64,000 nucleotides of DNA from Inia geoffrensis. Lineage: Eukaryota; Chordata; Mammalia; Artiodactyla; Iniidae. Where the stretch lies: contig CM070911.1 of assembly GCA_036417435.1 (NCBI GenBank), positions 8,184,001 to 8,248,000 on the forward strand, given 5' to 3'. The notes below the pieces were generated by a model, which was given only the letters and a program-made list of their open reading frames with translations, searched no databases and was not told the origin of the DNA. The position numbers were made by a program, and so were the translations under genes. Of this stretch, positions 11,331 through 25,462 are shown piece by piece; within the stretch, counting starts at the first letter, position 1; each line of letters opens with the position of its first letter.

Positions 11331-12223
11331 TACTTGGAAACGTGGGACGGGAGCTGAAGAGAGGGCAGGTACCACTAACTCATCGTAAGTAAAAGATCCC
11401 CTTTGATTGAAGAGCAAGGCTGCATACAGACACATATACAAACCCTGCTTGCAAGAAAGGTTAAAATACTTTCCATTCTCATCATGACTGAATTCATGTC
11501 TTGCAAGGAATTAAGCCATGACCTGATGGCATTTGTACACTCGCCCCTAAAGCTTGGGGCATGCCACCAGTCTGTTCAGACACAGTGACTCTGTAGGGAG
11601 CTTAAAGTCCGATTTTAGCGCTGGGAACCATACTGGAATACCTTCATTAAGTCCATGAACTTTAAACGCATGGCGCATTTATGATACTTCCACATGTAGA
11701 ACTTTGGAAAAAACCCTCCTCTAACCGTCATCCAGAGGATTCTAATAAGTTATAGATACCACAGAAACTAGAGAATATGTCTGTTACTTTCCATATATAC
11801 ATTATTTTGGCTGTACAAAGGTGAAAAGTTTCACTTCGACGTATTTCATAAGTGATCTAAACATTATACAAATATATACAAAGACATCATGTCCAGATGC
11901 GTGCGTACACCCATCCACTGCAGACATGAACCCGTGTAAGGCAATTTCTTTTGTGATAATGACACATGATCCACACAGCAAAGGGCAAGGTCCACTGAGA
12001 ACTGTCCATCCAGCCTGCCTGTCTGTTTCAGTGATACTCTGGGTGATCTAGTAATTTCAGTAGGCAAGATGTCTATTTCACTGACAAAAAGCAGTGAATA
12101 ATTATAAAAAGAGTTGTTTTCAAATGAAGAAACCGTAATTATCCAGTAATCTAAGTAGTGAACTACTCGAAGGTACTCCTGGCCTTACTGCTGCTGCTGA
12201 GAATGAGAAAATGTCTGGGATGA

Positions 12224-12229
12224 TTTATT
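12224..12229 (-). terminator. Candidate proximal poly(A) signal of E2F6
   Basis: AATAAA is present on the minus strand about 83 bases after the stop codon. Another AATAAA lies at 10559-10564, and CATAAA variants occur in between (about 11175 and 11680). Which one ends the mRNA cannot be told from sequence alone. Known E2F6 mRNAs have long 3' untranslated regions, so a distal signal may dominate. Confidence 0.35.
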
Positions 12230-12311
12230 GCTCTGAGAATCACATCTAATGCATAAATCCATCCACACAGGATGTCCCCAAAAGACTCAATGCACGAATC
12301 CTCAAATGCCA

Positions 12312-12361
12312 TCAATTGCTCACTTCAAGCAGTTCTTCACTTTGCTGTGGAGGATTTTCCT
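12312..12361 (-). CDS. E2F6: E2F6 coding exon 7 (C-terminus and stop)
   Basis: The acceptor is TTTTTCAG|AGG. The exon encodes '[16 protein letters not shown]' and a TGA at 12312-12314, the characteristic E2F6 end. The 3' untranslated region continues to lower coordinates. Confidence 0.94.
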
Positions 12362-15300
12362 CTGAAAAATAACAAGTACAAGAGAAACGCTCCTAAGTGA
12401 AGGTATGAAAGGCAGACAGGTAATAGAACATACAATTCGAGTGCTTAAAAAAAAATAGGAAGACCTCAGTCAAGAAGCATATTCTTACGTTAACGGCATA
12501 AGGCTAATGTTTTGAGTCTCACAAGAATAAACGAGGACTCAAGCAGGTGCCTGAGGGGCCGGGTCAGAGGATGCAAACAGCCTTCTCTACAGAGACCACA
12601 CTCTGGGACCAACTACAATTCTAAGTTTTCATGGCTATCAAAACTACACAGAAACAGTCTAAACTACAGTTAAGAATTACCTTGTAACTTTTTAACTCAT
12701 GTTTTTGTAGCTAGGAAGAGTAAAAATGCCTATAAGGCCATAATATTCATTTATAAAACTCTATCTATTTTAAAAATCATTAAAACCTTAAATTTTCCTA
12801 ATCACAAGATTGGTGCACTTACCTTTCTCAGGGGCGGGCTGTTCTGGATGTCTGCTTTCAGATGAAGAGGCGCCGACACCGTCCGACACGTTACTGCTTG
12901 GGTGGCTCTGCTCCACTTCACATAGATAAACATCGATGGGCCCCTGAGTGCTCCTGATATGGACTGTGATAGAGTCCTAGCAAAGACACAGGAAACATCT
13001 AGATGAATGAGAGAATTCATTAATTACATTTTTTCACTTACTAGAACTGTAAAAGTTTCAAGGGACACTTTTGAAAATTCTCATTCAGGTAGTTTCCTTT
13101 CTATCACGTATTTGGGAAAATCACGTATTTATTAGTTAGCTTGAGTCACAGGAAACCACTGGCCAGTTCACACAGTTAACACAGTTACTTGATTGTGCAG
13201 CAATGGTTTCAGAGCCAGGAAGGGGCCACCTCAGCACTCAGGAGCCCATCTTTCTCTACTCAAGACTTGACCCCTTTAAGGAGTCTGTACTTGAGACTCA
13301 AAGATCAGTATTTTGACGACAAAGAAATCTAAAACACCCCGCAGACTCAAATGATAAGGCTGTGTTAAGATTTCAGACCCCTGAAGAGGTATTGAGCTAA
13401 ATGAAAGGACCATTCTTCCATCCACTTGAGAAAGAGGATGAGATCAAGACAAAATATACCTCTTGTAATTTAGAACATTAAAACCCAAAAGGTATCAGGA
13501 AATTGGGTACTTCTACTGAGAATTACGCTAAACTCGTAAGGGACAGTCCCGGTTACAGATGATTCTTTGTTGTTTTGATGCGCGTGGGTTCAACAGTCAA
13601 GGCTATTTTCTCCCCTCTCCTGTGGTTAGGCCTGGGCTTGATACCAGGTGCCCCTGCTCTACACCACCCTGTGATCTCACAGCAGAGGGGCTCCCAACCT
13701 CAAGTGCCACCTTCCACAGCTTCCCGGCAGCAGGCAGGTACGCTGAAGAACATCTGCTCAGCTCCTAGACGGGCAGGCCAGGTCTTGTTTGAACGGTACA
13801 CGTTGTGCAATTCGACAGATACTTCTGAGCAATAGGGAAACCACTAAGCTGCCCAGAAGCGGCAGCTGAGGACCTCGCAGTCCACTCAGCCAGGGGCTGC
13901 CCACGTCTCTGTGCAGCACGAGGTAATACTCTTGACTTTGTGGGCCATGCCATCCTTCTCACAACCACACAACTGCCATTCTAGAGTGAAAGCAGTCAGA
14001 GACACAATCTAAACGAATGGGCACGTGGCTGTGTCCCAAAACAATTATTTACAAAAACCCAGCAGGCTTGATTTGACCCAAAGGCCAGTCCATTTCCACT
14101 GGGACTAGATCCCCAGATCTCCCTGGAATCGGACTCTGTATCTATCTGTCTTTCCTTATTGCTGAGAATGGCTGCCAAGAGGGCCCACGTTCCTCAGCTT
14201 TTAAATGGGATCTAAGAGACATCTTGGGCATGATCGAAGGCTCAGCAAGATTTGGCAATTACAGCCTGAAGCAGTTCACAGCACAGGGAAAACGCCAAAA
14301 GCCCGTCAGCCACTGCAGAATGGACTATCATGCCCCAAAGGAAGGACGTATTGAAAGATTAGTGATGATGTGTGAATGTGAATGTGAAATGATTCATATT
14401 AAATATAAATGTTACTTAGGAGACTCGGAATGTATCTAAATCTAAATAAAACATCTAGGAAGCATCACCAAGGAGTCACAACCTGAGTGTGACTCTGCAA
14501 TAAACGGAAGCTGTCCCTCTGTCTGTAACACACGGTCAAGTAGCAACTGGGGTCTCACATGGACAAGTGGTCTTCTGGGGATCAAAGGAAAGGTGGGTGG
14601 TGAGAATTTCTTCACGAGGAGGGAGTTAAGTCCCTATTGCAGTGAAGTGACGACTTCAGCAGTGACAGTTCTATCAGGCTGTCAGCACTCGATCTGTCCT
14701 AAGAATGGTCACACTCCTTCGTTCTGATTCCACCCTTACCACGCAACCTTCTGATGACAAGTATCTTTCAATACAAACTTTCCTACAAGCAGCTGACAGC
14801 TGACAGTCTTTTCATTTACAAAGCAATTGTACTTTTCATTTTAAATGTATAATTTAGTGCTCTCTTTTATTCACAGTCTTTTATGAACTTGGTTAGTGAG
14901 TTAATTCCCTAGAGCCCTCGCTGACCCTGACTCTTAACACCGAGGCAGTCCTCGGGGAGTCCTCTAAGAGGCATGAGAGTACAACGGTTAAGAACAGACC
15001 GTGAACCCAAACTACCTGGGTTTGAACTGTGCTTCTGTCACTTACTGTGCGACGGTGAGGAAGTAACTCATCTTTCTGTGCTTCAGATTCCTCATCTTTA
15101 AAAGGATAATAATCGGGACTACCGCGCGTTTGTGGTGTTACGCAAAACAACTCAGAATGTGTAAAGTGCCTCAAGCTGTATCAGGTATGCAGCTACCACG
15201 CACACACTGGTGATAAGGTGCTGGGACTGCAATAAAGCACAGCCTAAGCAGCTGGCCTGCCTCCCTTTAAGACTTCTTAAAAACGCAAGGCGACCTACTT

Positions 15301-17618
15301 CTCTGGGTGCTGGAACATCCAACCTGGTTTCTGCCGGAGCCTTAACTGCAATTACAATCTGTTCATGGAAGGCTTGAATGCTATGAATATCTTGATACGT
15401 CACATATGCTAGTGTGAAAATCAGTCAAGGGTCTCTAAGCAGAGTGGGGAGATAATTTATCTCTTATAATACATGAATCCAAGTGTAATCTTAGAATATC
15501 ATTAGTTTTTATGGGATACAAACTCACAATTAAGGAAAGCAGTCAGGAAAAAATTATTTCATAAATAATTCTTATTATTTCATAAACAACTGTTAAGATT
15601 TTATAAAGTGTTTTACAATATTTATAACTTGAAGAATCCCTTTAAACTATCCTATTGTGATGACGACACTTTCTGGCGAAAAATATTAATGAAGTCTGGA
15701 CCTCTAAAACAAATATAACCCATGAAGGTATCAAACCTCCCCCCGCCCTTCCCTATGCATTGCGAGATCTTACTGTGAGAACCTTTGGGAAAAAATATTC
15801 AGAGTTTTGATGAGAATCTCCTAAAATGTAAGGTGGAAAGAATCGGTAAGAAATAGACACAACTTAGAGAACCAGTTTTTCAGGACTATGATGTACTCAT
15901 GGGATTTCCCTCATCCAAAATTATTTTCCATCTCGCTACCTGAATTTTTCTCATCTTCGTTTATTGTGTTGCCTGAAATTTTTACCAGTTACATGATTTA
16001 CTGGGCTTCCCCAGCATTTCTTTTTTTTTTTTTCTTATTCCACACATCTTTTGATTGAGTGTAGTAATAGCATTTACCTTCCTTCTAATAACTGTATTGC
16101 GGAAACAGGAGTTTTGACTGGGGTAGAGTCTAAGTAAACTTGAAGCACGGAACAGTTCAGAATCAGCGACACCTCAGAAAGGTGTTCACCCGTTCCGTGT
16201 GGGGAACAGGGCAGCAAAACAGTCTAGGAGACCCGGGAGGAGTTCAGTACCAAAGACAAATCTCCCCCTCTGGTCCCAGAGACACTGAACTTAGGAGCAG
16301 TACAACATTCAGCTGCCTGTTATGCTTTGTGTACTAGAATGGCAGTTTAAGTACGATTTCTACGGCAAGTCACTCACTTCTAAAGGTCTTATTTTGTACC
16401 TTAAATATATTAATTAATCCCCAAGCTGACCCTACCATATAAAGTAATCTGCTTTGGAAGGAGAGTTTTTTTAAAGGCACAGAGTTAAAGGATATCTTTC
16501 ATTTTCTTTGTCGTCTGTTAACTTGAACAACTGCTGAGCACAGTCTTTAATTAACTCATCCAGAGCATCCTCCATCGCCGACAAATCCGACAGCTCCTCC
16601 TGCAGTTTCTTCTGCTGGGGCACGGCTCCAAAACTGCTAAGATCAGACCCTCTTTAAAAGAAAAAGATCACCATCAATAACGTCTAGGAGATCACAAAAA
16701 AATACAAGTTAGGTTACTGGAACTTCGCCAAACGTGTACACCGGGTGTTTCCCACAATGACAGAAACCAGGTACTGAACTCCAGTCCTTCCCTCCCATTA
16801 TTCTAGACAACCATTATCTCTCCCGGTTTCGGCCCCCATTTCTATTCCCTTACACAGAGACTTTAAAAACAAAACCAGCATCATAACCCTGTGGAAATTA
16901 GTAGTAGTAGGGAAAGCTTAATGAAGTTTAATGAGCAGTGAACTGAGTCAGTAACACCCAGTTTCAGCCCAGCTCTACTTCTCACATGACTTGACAAGTT
17001 ATGATCTTTTAATCCTTTAGTCCTTACATACGAAAAACAAGATGTATTGGCCAAATGATAGTTCCCCTGCTAAAATTCTATAAGTCTTTATTTTTTCCCC
17101 ACTGTGCATATTCTATCCAGTTCTATCTGAATATAATGATCATTTTTTAAAGATATATTTTCTTTATTACTGTTTACCCCAATACGACATGACCTGAGCA
17201 ACAACCAATATTCATTCTTTTCTCCAATTTTTATAGAAAATAAAAAATGAAAAGGCTGTTACCACTTTACCTTTCTTTCACTTGCTAGTTCTCAAATCTG
17301 AGTCTAATTAGTGATTCAGAACACAATCTGATATTAACCCCTAAAATGTTAATGTCATTTAGCAAACATGTTCAAATTAGAATCCAATTTGCATTTCCGT
17401 AATATTGAAAAAATAACATCCTTTATGAATCCCTTTCCTCTAATAGCTAAGTTAATTACTTAGAAACATTTAATGATCTTTGTTGATATATTTTTCATTT
17501 GCCTGAAAGGTCTTTACATACTTATATGCTGGAACTATTTCTTACTGATCCAAAATGCTTGCTATTGTGAGTATAACAGCCTTCTTCCTGTGTGCGTTCC
17601 CTGCACATGTGCATGCGT

Positions 17619-17652
<34 letters not shown>

Positions 17653-20600
17653 CTACACTTATACCATAAAGTCTTCTTTCCATGAGATGTCTCCTAATCA
17701 TATGTTAAGTCTTTAGCTATTGACTTTTAGATATTAAGTCTCCTGATTTTTTTTTTACATTCAGGGCATTGTGTTTCGAAGTATGATATGCACCATAATC
17801 ACTTGGGGGTAGTTGTTAAGAAGGTAGGTATCTGTCTTCTCCCAGAACTGAATTACAACCCCTGGGGAGGGAGGCATCTAAGTGTTTATTACACTACAGT
17901 GGAAGAACCACTGTCTTACAGCCTTAACTGATTTCTCCCTGATGTCAATAATCAATTAGAACTGAAGAAATTTTTTTTTTTAAATTCCTACACAAATCAG
18001 ATGTCCCCTTATCTCGAAAAGTGAAATTCTTAAAACTAATCATGACTCCATTTAACTTTTCCATAAGATTGGAATGATATTCTATGTCTATGGCTTTTAA
18101 TTGGTACCAAGTAGGAAAAAAACACTGCTAGTAACTAGTTTGTTTTAAGCACAGTATTGTCACTTAATAAGAAGGGGGAAAAAAAAAAAAGAAGAAAAGT
18201 TTGAAAACAACTCACATCCATCGAATATGGTTCTTAGACTTTTTCTCAACCAGATCAATTCCATCCAGAACATTGGTGATGTCATACACTCTTCGTTTTC
18301 GTACGCCTAGTTTTGTTGCAACCTTGTTTAAGTCAAGAATACCCCCAGGAGCAGATCTGACAAGATCCATAAATTTTCGAGTTAAATAAACCAGTGATAC
18401 ATCAAAACGAGGTCTCTTCACTTTTAGAGCTTCTGGGAAACAAAACAAACACAATTCATAAAATTTAAAGCAGCATTTCCTTCTCAACTCATTAAGAAAA
18501 GCACTTATTTATTCTTGATCAGTAAAGCACAGGCACCTACAGATACTCTACACACTGACCAAACCATAGCTAATTTTTAAGAAATCCATTTCTCAAACTG
18601 GATAAAAATTTCTTAGCTTATTGCAGGTAAACAAAGGCTTTAGACTTAAAGGAGTATTTGAAATATGCAACCAGTTTCCACGGAATATGTGAATTTAAAA
18701 GGCATCACGGCACCATATCAGACATGAAGTGGTGAGTCTGCACTTGCATCCACACCACTATCTGGAATAGGATTATAAATGATTTTTAAAATTAAATTTC
18801 TCATTTGGTCTTCAAGTTAGGAAATTCTTTATAAAGCAAAGTTAGAGACTTGGCTTTAAAATAAAAAATGTTTAAAACGTTCCTATACATGTCATAGTGT
18901 TACCCTGTCTGATGAAGGTCAGAAAGAGCTCAAGTTAGTCTTCTGATTAGGATGACTGTGATGTTATACCTTGAGGAGAAGTGACATAACTATTGTTTAA
19001 AATATTCACTACCTTGTATTAACTTCATAACTAAATGAAGGGGGAAAACTGAATATTATCATTCTTTTCATCTTTCCTAATTTGATACGAGGAAGAAAAG
19101 TTCTTATGGTTTAGTGTGCAGAGGAAATACTTTTATGAATAATTTAGTTGTCCTTCTGGTGTGGAGTATATGATTACTCTTTTTTTCTACTTCATGGCAC
19201 ACCACAGTATGCTTCAAAAGAAACAGTCATCCTATCTTCAATCAAAAATGCCCTTATCCAGAACCTCTACAATGTCATGTTCAGTTTAAAGACCACTGGT
19301 GGTTACTACAAGAAACAAAAGTACATATTTTATAATGTAAATGTCTTCCATGTGGAGACCACTCCTATACTTAAGATTAAACAGGATTATAGAGGAATTA
19401 AACTTTTTTTTAAAATGGAAGCAGAAGATAGTCACAATTCTACAACATATCCTGGAAGATTACAAATGAGAAACTCTGACTTTAAAAACATTTACATTTG
19501 ACCCTTGAACAACGCAGGAGTTAACCTGCGTATAATTTATCGTGGCCCTCCGTATCTGCGGATTCAATCAACCAGACCATTTAGTACTGCAGTCTTTACT
19601 ACTGAAAAATATCCTCATCTAAGTGAACCTGCAGAGTTCAAACCCTGTCATTCAAGGGTCAACTGTAATGATACTAAATTACTAACACGACATGGTCTTA
19701 CAAGTTCAGGATAAGTATATTCCTATCATGCCAGTCATTTTATAAAGAACAGATATTAATTGAACACCTATAACGTGACAGCTGCTGAAGGGATATAAAC
19801 ATGATTAAAACGGTCTCCAAAACAAAGGCATTCCATGTTCCACAGTCTAGCAGGAACTCTACCCAAAACCCTGAGATGAGTGTGCCAGAGGGATTCAAAG
19901 TTACGTAAGATGAAATAAAACCTTAACTGGAGTGGGAAACAGGAGAGGCCTCCTAACGGGCGTGTGCTGGGAACAGAGCATAGAAAGATGGACAGGAAGG
20001 TGGAGGGCGACGGGGGTGAGTGAGGCAGAGGAAACAGCAGTGCCTCGTGTGAGAACATGGCGTTTGTAGGGAATCCACAGCTGTACAGCGTTTGTGATCG
20101 GGGGAGGGTGCAGAGTACCGGGAGATGAGGCTGCAAAGTGGAGCAGGAAATGGCCATCAAGGGCCTTGTGCATCTGTCTGTCCGTTCTCTGCCTTGTTTC
20201 TTAATAGAATTTAATAGAAATAAATAAATGAGGAGTCAGGGTTTTCTGCATATGTAACAGAGCATCACTGCAGAAGTTTAGGTTGAGTGATACCATCATC
20301 TAATTTCTGTATTAGAAAGATCACATGGGCAGTAGAACGGAAGAGGTGAGGGGGTGGAAGAGCGTGGAGCCGGTGGCTGACTTAGATGGCTAGGCCACCG
20401 CTTCCTGCCCGAGAAGCAGCAGCCTGAGCCGTGGGTAAGACTGTGGGCTCAAGTCTGAGCACGGGGTTGAATCCTCACTGAGCAAGTTACTTAATCTCTG
20501 GGCATCAGTTTACTCATCTATCAAATGGGAATAATCATCCAAACCCGAATTTTGAAAGGTTGCTGTGATAATCCATGCAAAGAGCTTAATACAGACCAGG

Positions 20601-23600
20601 CACTGTACAAGCTCAATAAATGTGAGACATGAGTGTAAGTTGGTGGTATGCGGCAGACGAAGGAAACGCTTCCAGAGTAAAACTGGCCAAACCTGGGGGC
20701 CAGATACGGGTGGGACTGTGGCAGGGCAGGGGAGAAATGAAGGTTGAGGTTATGGTTCCTCGTGGGCACCTACACATCACCTACCCACCGAGATTAGCAC
20801 CAAATTAAGAAGAAATGGGGGTGGGGCCATTTGTCATAACAATTTTCAGAAAGACAGGGAACTACCTGACTGACTCTGAACACTGATCCACGGCAGAAGT
20901 AGATGGGAAGGGCACAGGGAATCAAAGGAAACCAGGAAGGCCAAAGACTGTCCACACGCTTGCTGCCAAACTGCCTTCAGTTCTGCTTGCGGTGACAACT
21001 GCTCTCACAGAACTCTGGGAAAATACCCCGACAGAGACCATTCTGTTTTAAAAATGACATTTCCAAAGCAATGGAGAATAAACTGGCATTTGTGCACATT
21101 AACAGCCCACAACCTCAGGAATTTTTGCTGAAATTCCAAGCTTTACATTTCAGTGTACAAATAATGCATTTTAAGTTACTCATCAACTCGTGTACATTTA
21201 AAATAAATCACTTAAATCATATGAAGTTCAAACTACAAAACCTAAAACCGATTCAGGAATCGAATCAACTTACTTCTCATGGACACATATTGTACATTAT
21301 CTTCTAAATTAATCCTTATTTTTGATGGCTGGAAAAGAGAAGATACAGAAATTTAAACTTAGTAATTTAAATACAAGCAAATGAATAGCAAAAAATAAAA
21401 GCAGAATTGTTAATAATTATTGCCCATCTCTTATTAATAGCGGCACAGTGGTTAATCTTCTTTATATGAACTAACGTGCGTGCATAAGGGGCCTTCTTTA
21501 CAGATTAAAGGGGCCAAAAAGGGTAAAAAAAAAAAAAAGCAGAAACAATGCAAATGAACAACATTTTTCTGGATAATATAAAAGTTTGTCTTTTTTTTCA
21601 CCCTGGGGTAATAATTTTGGTGTGAGAAAACCAGCCTTCCTTCTAAACTATATCTACTCTAACTGTAATCACATCTGACAATGTTCATCGGCTTGAATTT
21701 CTGAAACTGCATAGGCCTCCATAAATATGGAAGTAGTAGTTAAAGAGACGGCGGTGGGGGAGGAATGGTGCAGGGGGGAGGGGGGAGTATGAGACTTTAT
21801 TACTAAATAGACATTCACCTATCAACTGTATCAGGTACTGAGGATAAAAAGCAATACAGAGAGGATGAGGACACCGTCTCTGACTCTGGAAAGCGCAGTA
21901 GAGATCTAAGAGACGTCCAAACTGACAAATGCTCACTCCTCGCTAATTAAGTGAAAGTGGCTCCAAGAAAAGTGCTCACAAACTTTCACAGGCAGCCATG
22001 CATTCCCATGATAATTAATGTAAAAACAGCATTTCTAATCATGGAAAATAATGCATGCTACATAACTAGAGACTTTGGTATTAAGATTCATAAAAAAATT
22101 CTTTTAAATTCCTGAGATGACCAGGAAATTAGTAGTAGCTCCACTATCAATGCTCACCATTTTACCAGCTATTTGGAGGCTATGAAAGTTTATATAACTT
22201 GTAGTAATGTTTGCAGTATATTTAAAAATTGTTTTTGCAAAAAAATAAATAAAACCTAAGCTAAGGCTAATAAACAGAAATCCATATTGGCCTCTTACTT
22301 AGAACAACGTATGTATAATGATGCCATGTGTCTCCAGACAAGCTGTGAGCAGGTTTAGCTCCTGTGTAAGTGAAAAAAACTGGCCCCCAAATGGGCCATA
22401 GCAAAACTGGGATAAGTGAATTTCATAAGGTGCTTTAAGAAAGGAAACAACAGTGCTCTTGATGTAACCAGTGAGGGGAATCACGAGGATTCACAGGCAA
22501 GGTCCGGGATCCCTAGCTGAGCCTTGGAAGACAAGCCAGAATTTGCCGGAACCTATGGGAGGTTGAGGGGGGAGGAAAAAGACAGAATTCCTGGGGCAGG
22601 AAGTGAAATGAACAAAGGTATGGAAATATAAATCACCTGGCTCCTTTTGAGAAGCCGCCTGGGTGGCCAGTGCAAAACCAACTTGATACTAAGGCTGGAT
22701 GGGAATGCTAGCACGACGCTCGACACACAAGACCATGAAAGTCATGCTACAGAGTTTGGACTTTCTGCTGTAACCAGTGCTGAATCACCACAGATTTCTG
22801 AACAAGATACGACGTCGTCCAGCTCACGGTTTAGAACTCTTAAGTGTGGTGGCCATGCGGCAAAAAGACTGAAGGTGCAGAAGCCTGATGGTGAGGTGAG
22901 CAGCTAAGAAGCCCTTTGCTGGTAGTGTTACGATCCTCAGCACAATGATTCCCTTACCATCTATGACAAGGTGACAGCACCTGTCAGCAAGCTAACTTGA
23001 AATGGAATAATTCCCCTGAAACAGAATTCCACTGTAACATTAACTTAGCTGTTACACGCAAACCTGATGGGTGCAAAACCAGTCGGGAGAGCCCGTCTTG
23101 GGGCAAGGAGTCTGCCCCGCTAGCTCTCAGCACAGTGCTAACAGTGACTCGTGAAGACAGCATCCAACAGTGCCACACTGAAGGGCAGTCCTATTCAAGG
23201 CAAACATCAGACTAACAGGACCAACTGTCACCGCTATGCTTACTTTCAACCCTTCTGCTAAAACAGTATGAGATGGAGTCGAACTACTGATGCAAGATTC
23301 TTAAGTGAAAAAAAATCCATCCTCATCACACTAATTTGAAACACACATCAACAAATATCCTAAGTTGTTGTAAATATTATGTTCTGTCTATGAGTTTTCT
23401 ATTCAGTCCACGATCTGTTACTTACGTATCTGCAGCATACTACTTCAATCACTGTATGTCTGAATAAACCCTGAGAATGCATGCAGGCAGGGCTAACAGA
23501 GCAGCATTCGTAGGTGCCTTGCTGTGAACAGGCTTCTGTTCTTAGCTTAGAGCAGCAGGGCGAGTCCTGCACACACTACGTAACGGTTTCCAAACAGGCT

Positions 23601-25382
23601 GGCTCCCTATCTGCTCTCTACACATTCTGCAAGGGCACCTTTCCTGCTCTATACCCCCTCCCTCTGGTCTCCTTATCTAGACTGCCGCTATTCACAGCTT
23701 GGCACAGGGTTAATACCTCAGTTAGTAACATGAGAAAGTATGACTTGCTTTCCCCTACATTCTTTGCTCTAAACTACATATTGGCTCTACTGAGATCTGT
23801 GGGAAAACAGACACTAACAGCACCCATTCGTTTTTTTCCCTTTGAATATAAAAGCGCTATCTCTTTATTTTGGAGGAATCACAATAGCATCATGGCCCCT
23901 CAGGGGCAGACATCCCAAATAAAGATCGTATAAATCCTACAGACCTACAATTCTGGAGATTTCCAAAGCGCCCATAGTGATGACACATTCATCTCATTTA
24001 TACTCAAAATAGTTCTTGGCTTAAGATCGGGTTCAGGACTACCAGAACTTCTTAGATGCTGGGAGATCCCACTCTTATCTGTAACACAGTGTAGGGATAT
24101 AACCCATTTTCCAAGCTATTGTGAAGATTAAATGACAAATTTTGTAAACTCAAAATCCTATGAAAGCATAAGAGACTATTGTTATTGTTTTCCTATTTGA
24201 ACCAGAACAGTGCCTGGCACATTCAGGCACTTGGTAAATATTTGTTAAACTAATGAACGGAAGAGTGAAATAGGACCTTGTTCGGATGACTTCAACTGAC
24301 AAACAACAATGAGTATTTACAGACACAGGGACACAGGGTGAAGACTCCCGCTTTGGTACACCATCAATCAGGACCACTGTGAGGCTATGAAGCCTCAGTT
24401 TCTGTTTTCTAACACAAATTTATCATCTGGAGAGACTCAATCTGACAAGCCTGGCAAGCCTTCCCAACTACTCTAACTTTGGTGAACCACACCTAACAGG
24501 TAAGCTATGAGCTTTTCTGGGAGGAAATGGGACTAGATAGGAGTTCTTCTTCTTAAATGGCTTTAAAATCAGAATACAGGTTTTCTCACACAAAAGTTAG
24601 TGAGCTATTAAAAAAAAATGTAAATGAAATGCCACCCCTGCACTTGGTCCCTCAGAGCAGAGCAGGGCACCCTGCCCTGGAGGAGAATGATGAGGCTCGA
24701 CAGCCCTGCAGGGACAAGGACACCCCTGCAGGGACGAGGAAACTGGAGAGAAGGTGAGCAGAGGGCTCCCGGTCAAGGTGAGGCACGACCGCGGCCCTTC
24801 CCAACAGGAGACTGATCGTGTGAGCACCTTTCAGGAATACCCATTTTCCTTTTATTTTGAAATAATCTCAGCCTTCAGAAAAGGTACAGAAATAGTACCA
24901 AGAATTGCCATATACCCTTCACCCAAATCCTTCAAATGCTAACGTTTTACTACATTCGCTTTATCTTTTTTTTTTTCTATACACACACATAATTTATTTT
25001 TTCTGAATCATCTGAGGGTAAACTGCAGACCCCTAAATAATTCAGTGTGTGCCTCAAGGACATTCTCTTAGACAACCAGAGTATAACTACCAAGAAGTCT
25101 GTTCAAGACTAAGCAGTCTTGAAAAAGTTTGTCAGTAGAAATCTGGACTTTGCCAGTAAGGGTTCAAAAGGAAGGGGAACTTGTTAGAAACTTCAAGAAG
25201 GGGGATCCCCGTTATGCTAAGACAGAGCACTTTGCAACACTGTCAACTGCAGATCCATGGAAAGCAGATGGTAATGAACCGGGTAACCTAACCGAGGAGA
25301 TTTCCACACAGTGTTAACGGGGATTGGGTAGAGGGGGAGGGAGAAAGGGAGGGAGAGAGAGAGAGCCGGAGACAGAGACAGA

Positions 25383-25462
<80 letters not shown>

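Larger units (their letters stand above)
10232..12311 (-). other. E2F6 3' flank and probable 3' untranslated region
   Basis: No other gene is seen. The part nearest 12311 must be E2F6 3' untranslated sequence. Its far end is not defined. Confidence 0.5.
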
